Source of the DNA: Paramuribaculum sp.
GTDB lineage: Bacteria > Bacteroidota > Bacteroidia > Bacteroidales > Muribaculaceae
Direction: 5' to 3'
NCBI GenBank assembly: GCA_029058705.1
Contig: JAIDXA010000134.1
Location: 1-10,503, forward strand
DNA: 10,503 nucleotides
The translations under genes and the position numbers were made by a program. Positions 1 to 6,809 of this stretch are shown here, piece after piece (the first letter of the stretch is position 1; every line of letters begins with the position of its first letter). Under the pieces are notes generated by a model. That model did no database searches. It was not told where the DNA came from and saw only the letters and a program-made list of their open reading frames with translations.

Positions 1-216
1 AGGCTGTGTAGCGTTAAATCCGCGGGTGATTAGTTTAGAGATAAACCCGATTGATGATTTCATTCCCCAGGCCATCACTCCGGCCGCGCATCCGACCAAT
101 GCGCTCAGAATGAAGATAAGAGGCCTTTCCGGGATGCGGCGTCTGGTCAGTCTGATTGTCCGGGAAAAGAATGACGTCTCTTTGCGTGATGATGTTGACT
201 GCTGTGGAGGAGTCAT
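1..216 (-). CDS. Probable voltage-gated chloride channel (ClC) family protein, N-terminal fragment
   Basis: An open frame runs from an ATG at 214-216 (minus strand) to the left edge, giving 72 residues with no stop. Residues 1-31 are polar and basic, with an Arg-rich stretch (RTIRLTRRRIPER) typical of a cytoplasmic lead-in. Residues 33-50 form a hydrophobic helix (LIFILSALVGCAAGVMAW), followed by GMKSSIGFIS. This pattern, a basic lead-in and then an LSxLVGxxAGxxAxxxK-like first helix, matches the start of Bacteroidota ClC chloride channel/antiporter proteins, which move chloride (often in exchange for protons) across the inner membrane. An in-frame TGA lies 13 codons upstream, and this ATG is the first one after it. 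The family call rests on one helix only, because the selectivity-filter motifs lie outside the window. Any other polytopic membrane protein would be the alternative. Confidence 0.55.
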   Translation of the reverse strand, partial: MTPPQQSTSSRKETSFFSRTIRLTRRRIPERPLIFILSALVGCAAGVMAWGMKSSIGFISKLITRGFNATQP

Positions 217-307
217 TGTTCTTGCGTTTGTGTGTTCAGGGTATGCTTGAGTTCAGCATATAAAGAAAACGCCATCCCACGGCTTAATGTTTTATTGTGT
301 TGAACCG

Positions 308-328
308 CATTGATCAATGACAAATGTA
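308..328 (-). promoter_or_regulatory. Putative promoter (-7 box) and palindromic operator for the leftward ClC-like gene
   Basis: On the minus strand, 321-328 reads TACATTTG, a full match to the Bacteroidota -7 consensus TAnnTTTG. No clear TTTG -33 box lies about 20 bases upstream. Immediately downstream, 308-319 is a perfect 12-bp palindrome, CATTGATCAATG, at the expected transcription start. It could be an operator. The leader to the ATG would be roughly 95-100 bases. The promoter is inferred from consensus only. Confidence 0.4.
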
Positions 329-340
329 GCCCTCGTAAAT

Positions 341-377
341 ATAGCGCTGAGTGAAAATGGATTTCACACAGCGCTAT
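341..377 (-). terminator. Hairpin downstream of tRNA-Arg, probable transcription terminator
   Basis: The arms 341-356 and 362-377 form a 16-bp stem with a single A·A mismatch around a 5-base loop. On the minus strand it starts 4 bases past the encoded CCA of the tRNA, which is where a tRNA terminator belongs. The tail that follows on the minus strand (ATTTACG) is only weakly U-rich, so it may be a weak intrinsic terminator or a processing or stability hairpin. There is no T-run on the plus-strand side. Confidence 0.55.
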
Positions 378-381
378 GGCT

Positions 382-456
382 TGGTATGCCCATAGGGAGT
401 CGAACCCTAATCGGCGGAACCGGAATCCGCTATTCTATCCATTGAACTATGGGCAC
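382..456 (-). tRNA. tRNA-Arg, anticodon CCG (reads CGG), CCA encoded
   Basis: Read on the minus strand, the segment folds as a complete cloverleaf. The 7-bp acceptor stem pairs GTGCCCA with TGGGCAT, including a G1-U72 wobble. The D arm is GTTC/GAAT with a GG-containing loop. The anticodon stem pairs GCGGA with TCCGC around the loop TTCCGGT, placing CCG at positions 34-36 (plus-strand 421-423). The T arm pairs TAGGG with CCCTA around TTCGACT. The discriminator base is A, and CCA is encoded at 382-384. The variable loop is short (CGAT). The amino-acid identity follows directly from the anticodon. The gene sits between a strong upstream promoter match and a downstream hairpin, so it is probably a single-gene transcript. 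Confidence 0.95.
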
Positions 457-506
457 ATCTGGATTTTCAAATTTGCCGAAACGGAATTCTTTCGGCTTAT
501 TCGGTG

Positions 507-538
507 CAAAATTACGTCTTTTTTTGTAGTTTTGCAAA
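507..538 (-). promoter_or_regulatory. Promoter of tRNA-Arg (Bacteroidota-type -33/-7)
   Basis: On the minus strand, TTTG (plus 535-538) and TAATTTTG (plus 507-514) are separated by exactly 20 bases. This matches the Bacteroidota primary sigma-factor consensus (TTTG, 19-21 bases, TAnnTTTG). The start would fall near plus 500, about 45 bases before the mature tRNA 5' end, leaving a short leader for RNase P removal. No other consensus promoter serves the tRNA. Confidence 0.65.
527..534 (+). promoter_or_regulatory. -7 box for the ung operon, interlocked with the tRNA promoter
   Basis: Plus-strand 527-534 reads TAGTTTTG, a full TAnnTTTG match 20 bases before the ung ATG. The predicted start is near 540, giving a leader of about 15 bases. 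No good TTTG is found at the expected -33 position (around 502-507 reads cggtgc). The box abuts the -33 element of the oppositely oriented tRNA promoter, and the junction forms the palindrome TTTTGCAAAA at 530-539. Confidence 0.5.
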
Positions 539-554
539 AAAAAGCGACTAAACA

Positions 555-1217
555 ATGGATGTCAGAATCGAACAGTCATGGCGCGAAGCCCTTGCGGAGG
601 AATGGAACAAGTCTTATTTTGAAGATCTTGTGGGGTTTGTAAAGGCGGAATACGCCTCTGCAACGGTTTTTCCACCGGCGGGAAAAATCTTCGCGGCATT
701 CGACGCTTGTCCGTTCAATGAAGTCAAGGTGGTCATTCTCGGCCAGGATCCCTATCATGGTCCCGGTCAGGCCAACGGGCTCTGCTTTTCGGTTGCCGAC
801 AATATTCCGATACCGCGTTCGCTGGTGAATATATTCCGTGAGGTCAGAGACGACACCGGAGCACCTGTGCCGGAATCAGGCAATCTGGAACGGTGGGCTC
901 GTCAGGGGGTTCTTCTTCTTAACGCCACACTGACGGTCCGGGCTCATTCGGCGGGATCGCATCAGGGGCGTGGCTGGGAACGGCTGACTGACAGGGTTGT
1001 CAGTCTTTTGTCGGGACGCCGTAATGGACTTGTCTTTATATTGTGGGGCAACTATGCAGGCCGCAAGGCTGAGTTGATCGACCGATCCAGACATCTTGTG
1101 CTGACATCGGCCCATCCGTCGCCCCTGAGCGCGTCGCGAGGTTTTTTCGGCAATCATCATTTTTCCAGGGCAAACGATTATCTGGTCAAACAAGGAAAAA
1201 CTCCGATACGATGGTGA
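555..1217 (+). CDS. ung: Uracil-DNA glycosylase (family 1, UDG)
   Basis: This enzyme excises uracil from DNA by cleaving the N-glycosidic bond, the first step of base-excision repair of deaminated cytosine. The product is 220 residues, normal for bacterial Ung. The water-activating motif GQDPYHGPGQA is at residues 63-73, with catalytic Asp65 and His68. Phe78 is placed to stack on uracil. LLNATLTV (121-128) carries the uracil-binding Asn123. The DNA-intercalating leucine loop HPSPLS is at 187-192. The start at 555 fits the family opening (MDVRIEQSWREAL) and lies just past a consensus -7 box. The last codons overlap the start of the next gene by 7 bases, so this is the first gene of a probable three-gene operon. 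All key residues are present and the protein should be active. Confidence 0.97.
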   Translation: MDVRIEQSWREALAEEWNKSYFEDLVGFVKAEYASATVFPPAGKIFAAFDACPFNEVKVVILGQDPYHGPGQANGLCFSVADNIPIPRSLVNIFREVRDDTGAPVPESGNLERWARQGVLLLNATLTVRAHSAGSHQGRGWERLTDRVVSLLSGRRNGLVFILWGNYAGRKAELIDRSRHLVLTSAHPSPLSASRGFFGNHHFSRANDYLVKQGKTPIRW

Positions 1218-2482
1218 AATATTTCCGAAAAATATTTACTGCCGTCGGACTCATGATTTCGGTTTTGGCCGTATCGCAGGTCAGGGATACCCACACGGCG
1301 ATTTTTTCGTCTTCGTTCAAGACACTGCAGACAAAGGTCAATGGCGACGACCAGTTGCCTCCGGTCATAATTATGGGCAGCGACGATGTCCTGGCAATTT
1401 CGTTTGACGAACTTGCCTCAGACCGTCGCTATATGCGTTATGAGCTGCTTCACTGCAATGCGCTTTGGGTTGTCGACGCGTTGCTGCCTTCGGATTATGT
1501 CGACGGGTTCAATGAAGGTTACATAGAGGATTTCCGATTTTCGGAGGCCACGCTTGTCCAGTATGTACATTATGAACTGACGATTCCTGATCCGGCAGTA
1601 AGAATAAAGCTGTCGGGCAATTATCTCCTTAGAGTCTATGATGAGAATGATCCGGACGAAACCATTCTTCAAGTCCGTTTTTCAGTTGTAGAGCCTATGA
1701 TGAGCGCCACTGCCGGTGTGACATCGAGGACCGATGTGGATTATAACGGATCTCGTCAGCAGCTGACAGTCGGGGTCGACGCCAAGGGTGTTGCGGTCAA
1801 CAACATGATGAACGATCTGATTGTCGTTGTCGAGCAAAATGGCCGCCAGGACAATGCTGTCGCAATTACAACGCCGACCCGTATAGCGGGGAGTGTCGCA
1901 TGGTGGGAGCATGTTCCTCAGCTGATATTCGACGGCGGTAACGAATACCGCCGCATGGAGATCATTTCGACAAACTATCCTGGAATGAGGGTGGCGGAGA
2001 TTTCGTTTGCCGATCCGTTCTATCATTTCACGCTTGAGACGGACCAGTCGCGTGCTGATCTTGATTATGTCTACGACAGCACACAAAAAGGACGTTTCCG
2101 CATCCGCGAATATAATTCCGACGATTCAGATGTGGAGGCCGAATACGTTCTGACTCATTTTTCGCTGGATATTCCGGAACAGAAGAATGTCGACATCTTC
2201 ATCGACGGAGATCTGACCCTCCGGCGCTTTTCTCCGGAAAGCCTTATGGTTTTCAATCGTGCCACCGGGCTTTATGAAGCCACTATGCTGCTGAAGCAGG
2301 GTGCTTATAATTATCAGTATCTTGCGGTTCCGCGCGGAGCATCGACCCGAGGGTCGACCTCAGTTGTGGAAGGCGACCGGTATCAGACAGCCAACGAGTA
2401 TTTAGTCAAAGTTTATTTTCGCCAGCCTGGTTCACGCTATGACCGGCTTGTGGCGGTTACATCGGTTACGGCCGGAATATAA
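1211..2482 (+). CDS. DUF5103 / type IX secretion system plug-like protein
   Basis: The product is 423 residues with a signal-peptide-like N-terminus (MVKYFRKIF, then a hydrophobic stretch at about 9-22), so it is probably exported to the periplasm or outer membrane. Family hallmarks are visible: YELLHCNALW (77-86), LLPSDYVDGF (91-100), VQYVHYEL (116-123) and LSGNYLLRVY (134-143). The rest is beta-rich. These match the Bacteroidota family DUF5103, which includes the 'Plug' protein reported to seal the SprA/Sov translocon in the type IX secretion system of Flavobacterium. Members also occur in Bacteroidales, where their role is less clear, so a plug function here is inference. The ATG lies inside the last codons of ung (ATGGTGA), which implies translational coupling. 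It is followed after 5 bases by the DUF3109 gene. No other T9SS gene is in the window. Confidence 0.85.
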   Translation: MVKYFRKIFTAVGLMISVLAVSQVRDTHTAIFSSSFKTLQTKVNGDDQLPPVIIMGSDDVLAISFDELASDRRYMRYELLHCNALWVVDALLPSDYVDGFNEGYIEDFRFSEATLVQYVHYELTIPDPAVRIKLSGNYLLRVYDENDPDETILQVRFSVVEPMMSATAGVTSRTDVDYNGSRQQLTVGVDAKGVAVNNMMNDLIVVVEQNGRQDNAVAITTPTRIAGSVAWWEHVPQLIFDGGNEYRRMEIISTNYPGMRVAEISFADPFYHFTLETDQSRADLDYVYDSTQKGRFRIREYNSDDSDVEAEYVLTHFSLDIPEQKNVDIFIDGDLTLRRFSPESLMVFNRATGLYEATMLLKQGAYNYQYLAVPRGASTRGSTSVVEGDRYQTANEYLVKVYFRQPGSRYDRLVAVTSVTAGI

Positions 2483-2487
2483 AATTA

Positions 2488-3093
2488 ATGGATAATACAA
2501 CAGAAGAAATAATGCTTCAGATAAATGATACATTGGTCACGCTCGATCTTGCCGAACGTTTTTTTCAGTGTGATCTTGGGAAATGTCTGGGTGAATGCTG
2601 CATCGAAGGCGATGCGGGCGCTCCGATCACAGAAGAAGAATATGAGGAACTGAAAAAACTCAAGGATGTCGTGTGGGACGATCTGCTGCCGGCAGCACGC
2701 CGGCGTATTGAGGAGGCCGGCGTCGGGTATGTTGACGAAGAGGGCGATCTGGTAACCCAGATTGTCGACGGCCGAAACTGTGTGTTCACGACTTATGCTC
2801 CGGGCGGCATGTGTCTGTGTGCGATTGAAAAAGCATATCGTGAAGGCCGGTGCGGGATGCGCAAGCCGATGTCGTGCTATCTCTATCCGTTGCGGCTCAC
2901 GGAATATCCGACATTCACCGCCGTAAACTATCACCGCTGGAAAATATGCCGGTGTGCGGAAGTGCTTGGAAAAGCGAACGGGACTCGACTCTATCAGTTC
3001 ATGCGGAAGCCTTTGATCGAGCGGTTCGGCCAGGAGTGGTATGATGAACTCGCGATGGCATGCGAGGCTTATCTTGCCGAAAACGGGGAATGA
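2488..3093 (+). CDS. DUF3109 family cysteine-rich protein
   Basis: The product is 201 residues, cytoplasmic (no signal or membrane segment), with 12 cysteines. The N-terminal motif CxxxxCxxxCC spans residues 28-38 (CDLGKCLGECC) and is followed by the conserved IEGDAGAP. Further cysteines are at 98, 109, 111, 122, 130, 154, 156 and 192. The segments GRNCVF, CAIEKAYREG, CYLYPLR and VNYHRWKIC match the family well. DUF3109 is of unknown function. Its cysteine layout resembles proteins proposed to chelate zinc or an iron-sulfur cluster, so metal binding is inference. The family usually begins near 'MLQIxDTLV', so the start could instead be the ATG at 2512 (residue 9). The upstream ATG leaves a 5-base gap to the preceding gene. 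The TGA stop directly abuts the stop of the convergent MATE gene. Confidence 0.88.
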   Translation: MDNTTEEIMLQINDTLVTLDLAERFFQCDLGKCLGECCIEGDAGAPITEEEYEELKKLKDVVWDDLLPAARRRIEEAGVGYVDEEGDLVTQIVDGRNCVFTTYAPGGMCLCAIEKAYREGRCGMRKPMSCYLYPLRLTEYPTFTAVNYHRWKICRCAEVLGKANGTRLYQFMRKPLIERFGQEWYDELAMACEAYLAENGE

Positions 3094-4380
3094 TCAGATT
3101 TTCCGGATGGCCAGCTGCAGGACAATGCCGCGCGAAAGCAGGTAAGCAAGAAACGCTATCCAGAGGCCATGGTTGCCGATGCGTGGAAATAGGATCATGT
3201 AAAGGGTGAAATAGACGGCCGCTCCTATGCCCATTGACGCCAGCATGACACGTGTGCGTGTCATGCCTATCATGATTCCGTCGCCGACAAAGGCCATGAA
3301 ACCGAGAAGCGGAATTGACACGGCCCATCCGAAAAACTCTTTTGAGCGCGCCACGACTTCGCCATCGGAACTCAGGAGGGTCAGGAATGTGTCGCTTCCT
3401 ATGAAATAGATTGCAGTGAATATAATAGAAGCTATGGCTCCGACGATTGTCAGCGAACCTATGGTCTGTCGCAGCCGTGTTGTGTTGCCGGCGCCTATAT
3501 AACGGCCGCAGAGAGCTTCGCCAGCAAACGCAATACCGTCCATCATGTATGAGAATATTGTGAACATCTGCATCAGCAGTGTGTTGACGGCAAGCATTAC
3601 AGTGCCCTGCATGGCGCCTGTGCGGGTGAACCAGAGTGTTACGGCAACAAGGCATAGTGTACGCAGGAAAATGTCGGAGTTTATTCTCAGAAACGAGTTC
3701 AATTCATTCCAGTCCAATAGTTTCTTTAAGCTGATACTGACCATGCCGTATTTCCGTATGGCGGTGGCGGATCCCATGATAAATCCGCCCCATTGGGCTG
3801 AAAGAGTCCCGAATGCGACTCCACTGATTTTCATTCCCGCTCCGTAGACAAGCGTCAGCGACACGGCTATATTGAATATATTGATGAAAATCGAAATCCA
3901 CATGGGAGTCCGCGAATTCTGAAGGCCTATAAACCACCCCGTCAGGACAAAAGTCCCGAGCACTGCCGGAGCTCCCCATATGCAAATGGAGAAGTATTCC
4001 AAAGCCATTTCGCGTGCGGCCGGTTCTGCATCTATGAAATCGAGGAGCATGCGGCCTATTGGCTTACTGAGTGATATAAAGGCCATCGCGATGATGAACG
4101 CGATGGCCATTGCACGTTTGACAACAGCATGAACAGCGGTCAGATTTCCAGCTCCGAATGCCTGGGCGGTTGTGCCGCTGGATCCCATACGCAGAAATCC
4201 GCAGAGCCAGTAGAGCATGTTGAACATTGTTCCGCCGACGGCGATAGCCGCTATAAAGACGGCCGAACCCATGTGGCCGACAATGGCCACGTCGCAAAGG
4301 GCGAGGAGGGGAGTGGTTATGTTTGTCACCACGGCCGGCAGTGACAAAGCGGCTATCGATCGCAGGAGCTGTCTGTCCAA
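3094..4380 (-). CDS. MATE family efflux transporter (DinF-like), TTG start
   Basis: The product is 428 residues, a polytopic inner-membrane protein of about 12 helices. It matches the DinF-type MATE family, which exports cationic drugs or metabolites using a sodium or proton gradient. The N-terminal half shows LSLPAVVTNITTPLLALCD (13-30; Asp30 is in the usual position), VAIVGHMG (31-38), IAVGGTMFNMLYWLCGFLRMG (46-66) and GTTAQAFGAG (69-78). A second repeat starts near residue 220. The substrate cannot be predicted. No ATG precedes residue 37, yet homology begins within the first residues, so the start is most likely TTG at 4378-4380. That codon is 15 bases after the OPT stop and in the same frame. 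The gene is probably co-transcribed and translationally coupled with OPT. Its stop abuts that of the convergent DUF3109 gene. Confidence 0.9.
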   Translation of the reverse strand: MDRQLLRSIAALSLPAVVTNITTPLLALCDVAIVGHMGSAVFIAAIAVGGTMFNMLYWLCGFLRMGSSGTTAQAFGAGNLTAVHAVVKRAMAIAFIIAMAFISLSKPIGRMLLDFIDAEPAAREMALEYFSICIWGAPAVLGTFVLTGWFIGLQNSRTPMWISIFINIFNIAVSLTLVYGAGMKISGVAFGTLSAQWGGFIMGSATAIRKYGMVSISLKKLLDWNELNSFLRINSDIFLRTLCLVAVTLWFTRTGAMQGTVMLAVNTLLMQMFTIFSYMMDGIAFAGEALCGRYIGAGNTTRLRQTIGSLTIVGAIASIIFTAIYFIGSDTFLTLLSSDGEVVARSKEFFGWAVSIPLLGFMAFVGDGIMIGMTRTRVMLASMGIGAAVYFTLYMILFPRIGNHGLWIAFLAYLLSRGIVLQLAIRKI

Positions 4381-4395
4381 GCTGTCTGGTTGGAA

Positions 4396-6384
4396 TTATT
4401 TTGCGGTTTTTGCCCGCATGCTGTCAGAGATAAGATAGATTATAAGACCTATGTAGACAATAAGTCCGAGCAACTGGTTGATCCAGGTTTCCATTTCGAT
4501 GGTTCCTGTGTAGCCTACAAACCGGGTAAGCGCGGAGAAGACGCCGAAGAGCGCACCGCCGGCAATCATACCGGATGCAATCAGCGTTCCGCGGTCGCGG
4601 CGTGCGTTGTTCAGAGCTTCATCGTTGCTGCGAGAGCCGACATACCAGGAGATGGCTCCGCCGACGAGCATGGGGGTGTTCAGGGGCAGCGGGATGAACA
4701 TTCCGAGGCAGAACGCCAGAGCGGGAACTCCGAGCCAGTTGAGCAGGAGCGCGAGCACGGCGCCGGTCATGTAGAGGATCCAGGGGGTCTCGCCTCCCAT
4801 CATGATCGGTTCGATCACTCCTGCCATTGCGTTGGCCTGAGGGGCTACGAGTGCGTCTTTTCCGGTGAAGTGGTAGACATCATTGAGGAGCAGGATCACA
4901 CCGCCGACAGTAGCTGCGGAGACGAGTGTGCCGAGGAATTTCCAGCTTTCCTGCTTTTTGGGAGTAGAGCCGAGCCAATAGCCGATGTTAAGGTCGGTTA
5001 CAAAGCCGCCGGCCATAGAGAGCGCGGTGCAGACAACTCCGCCGATTATCATTGCGGCGACGATTCCGGAAGTTCCGGTTATGCCTATGGCGACGAAGAT
5101 TGCCGATGCGACAATGAGGGTCATGAGTGTCATTCCGGACACGGGGTTGGACCCAACGATGGCGATGGCGTTGGCGGCTACAGTGGTGAACAGGAATGCT
5201 ATGACGGTCACTACAATCCATGCGACTGTTGCCTGGAAGATGTTGTGTAGGACGCCAAGCCAGAAGAAGAGGAATACTGCGACAAGAGCCAGTCCCATGA
5301 AGAAGACAATGTGTTTCATCGAGATGTCAAGCTGCCAGCGCATGGTTTTTGTTCCGGCTGATCCTCCTTTGAATTCGCGGACAGCAAGTCCGGCAGCCTG
5401 TGCGATGATTCCGCGGGATTTGACAATTCCGATTATGCCGGCCATGGCAATGCCACCGATTCCGATCATTCTGGCATAGGTGGAGAATATTGTGTCGGGA
5501 TCCATGGCGGTTATCTCAGCTGCGCCATATGTGCCCATAAGGGGGATGAGTACCCACCATACGAAGGCGGATCCGGCAAAAATGACGAATGCGTATTTCA
5601 GTCCGACTATATATCCGAGGCCAAGCAGGGCGGCGCCGGTGTTGCAGCTGACGACGAGTTTTGTCTTGTCGGCGAGAGTCTGTCCCCATGAGGTCATGTA
5701 GGTGGAGATGGTTTCGGCCCATAGTCCGAATGTGGCCACGACATAGTCGTAGATGCCGCCAATAAGTGCGGCGATGACGAGCAGCCGGGCCTGTCCGCCG
5801 GACGCTTTTGCGTTCTGACCGCTCATAAGCACCTGGGTTGTGGCTGTTGCTTCGGGGAAAGGATATTTCCCGTGCATGTCCTTGACAAAATATTTTCTGA
5901 ACGGGATGAAGAAGAGGATTCCGAGTATGCCTCCGAAGAGTGAACTCAGAAAGATTTCAAGGAAATTGACTGTGATGTCGGGATGTGAGCTTTGGAGGAT
6001 GAACAATGCCGGGAGTGTGAATATGGCTCCGGCGACAATCACACCTGAGCAGGCCCCGATTGACTGGATGATGACGTTTTGTCCGAGAGCGTTGTCTTTC
6101 TTCAGCGCGCCCGACACCCCGACAGCGATGATCGAGATCGGGATGGCGGCCTCGAAAACCTGTCCGACTTTCAGTCCGAGATATGCTGCCGCGGCACTGA
6201 AGATTACGGCGAGGATGAGCCCCATTGTTATTGAATAAGGTGTGGCTTCCGGATAATCGCGGGCCGGATGCATCACCGGCCTGTAGTGTTCGTCGGCGCC
6301 AAGCTGGCGGAACGCGTTGTCGGGGAGTTCGACCGGATCGGCGTCGAGATAGACTTCTTCCGGCAATGTTTCTTTTTCTTGCAT
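4396..6384 (-). CDS. OPT superfamily oligopeptide transporter
   Basis: The product is 662 residues, close to the usual length of prokaryotic OPT proteins, with many hydrophobic helices. A soluble acidic N-terminus (1-45) precedes YSITMGLILAVIFSAAAAYLGLKVGQ in helix 1 (about 50-75). Other family features are HGKYPFPEATATTQVL (171-186), GSNPVSGMT (411-419, equivalent to the NPG-type motif of the family), TDLNIGYWLGSTPKKQE (463-479), AGVIEPIMMGGE (521-532) and FIPLPLNTPMLVGG (563-576). The family takes up oligopeptides or metal-chelating peptides with protons. The substrate here is unknown. It lies 34 bases after ssb on the same strand, with no obvious promoter between them, and 15 bases before MATE. 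Confidence 0.93.
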   Translation of the reverse strand: MQEKETLPEEVYLDADPVELPDNAFRQLGADEHYRPVMHPARDYPEATPYSITMGLILAVIFSAAAAYLGLKVGQVFEAAIPISIIAVGVSGALKKDNALGQNVIIQSIGACSGVIVAGAIFTLPALFILQSSHPDITVNFLEIFLSSLFGGILGILFFIPFRKYFVKDMHGKYPFPEATATTQVLMSGQNAKASGGQARLLVIAALIGGIYDYVVATFGLWAETISTYMTSWGQTLADKTKLVVSCNTGAALLGLGYIVGLKYAFVIFAGSAFVWWVLIPLMGTYGAAEITAMDPDTIFSTYARMIGIGGIAMAGIIGIVKSRGIIAQAAGLAVREFKGGSAGTKTMRWQLDISMKHIVFFMGLALVAVFLFFWLGVLHNIFQATVAWIVVTVIAFLFTTVAANAIAIVGSNPVSGMTLMTLIVASAIFVAIGITGTSGIVAAMIIGGVVCTALSMAGGFVTDLNIGYWLGSTPKKQESWKFLGTLVSAATVGGVILLLNDVYHFTGKDALVAPQANAMAGVIEPIMMGGETPWILYMTGAVLALLLNWLGVPALAFCLGMFIPLPLNTPMLVGGAISWYVGSRSNDEALNNARRDRGTLIASGMIAGGALFGVFSALTRFVGYTGTIEMETWINQLLGLIVYIGLIIYLISDSMRAKTAK

Positions 6385-6418
6385 TGGTGAATTATGATAT
6401 ATTGGTTGATTTTATAGT

Positions 6419-6769
6419 CTATTGCCGGTTTCCTTCAGCAGGCCTGGAGAGGAGTTCCATCGAGTCGACGTAGATTTCGGTGACTGTATGCTTTATGGTG
6501 TTGCGGTCTTCCCATGTCCGCGTGCGCAGTTTGCCTTCGACGTAGATTTTGGATCCTTTTCTGATGTAGCGTTCGGCAAGGGTTGCATAACCGTCCCACA
6601 TGATGAGCCGGTGCCATTCGGTGCGTTCCGGAGTCTGCTGTCCGTTTTCCAATGTCCGGGCCCTATCGGTTGTCGCGAGGGTCAATTCGGCTACCGGTCT
6701 GTCGCCGACATATCTGATCTGGGGATCACGGCCGACATTTCCTATAAGTATGACTTTATTTACTGACAT
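6419..6769 (-). CDS. ssb: Single-stranded DNA-binding protein lacking an acidic tail
   Basis: The product is 116 residues forming one OB fold: MSVNKVILIGNVGRDPQIRY (1-20), VAELTLATTDR (26-36), ERTEWHRLIMW (48-58) and KIYVEGKLRTRTW (74-86). SSB coats single-stranded DNA in replication, repair and recombination. I chose the ATG at 6767-6769 because the family starts there. A longer frame reaches 6820, but that start would lie upstream of the probable -7 box (6802-6809). The C-terminus (LLSRPAEGNRQ) has no linker and no acidic DDLPF-like tip, which in typical SSBs recruits partner proteins. This may therefore be a secondary SSB paralogue. The next gene, OPT, follows on the same strand. Confidence 0.93.
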   Translation of the reverse strand: MSVNKVILIGNVGRDPQIRYVGDRPVAELTLATTDRARTLENGQQTPERTEWHRLIMWDGYATLAERYIRKGSKIYVEGKLRTRTWEDRNTIKHTVTEIYVDSMELLSRPAEGNRQ

Positions 6770-6801
6770 TCTTGAAGATGGTGGCTCTTGTTTATTATTT
6801 G

Positions 6802-6809
6802 CAAAATTA
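6802..6809 (-). promoter_or_regulatory. -7 box for ssb
   Basis: On the minus strand, 6802-6809 reads TAATTTTG, a full match to TAnnTTTG. A TTTG lies only 12 bases upstream, too close for a -33 element, and no clear one is found at 19-21 bases. The predicted start near 6795 leaves a leader of about 26 bases before the chosen ssb ATG. This supports the shorter SSB start. Confidence 0.5.

Noticed and set aside
26..250. A 74-codon plus-strand ORF at the left edge
   Set aside because: The opposite strand encodes a much more protein-like sequence (basic lead-in plus a transmembrane helix of ClC type). The plus-strand product has no sensible features.
376..642. An 88-codon plus-strand ORF across the tRNA and the ung start
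   Set aside because: It runs through the antisense of a complete tRNA-Arg gene, the divergent promoters and an alternative frame of ung.
4390..5250. A 286-codon plus-strand ORF opposite the OPT gene
   Set aside because: It lies antisense to a clearly conserved transporter. Its product is an odd Gly/Asp/Glu/His/Cys-rich string with no recognisable domain, as expected from the reverse complement of hydrophobic codons.
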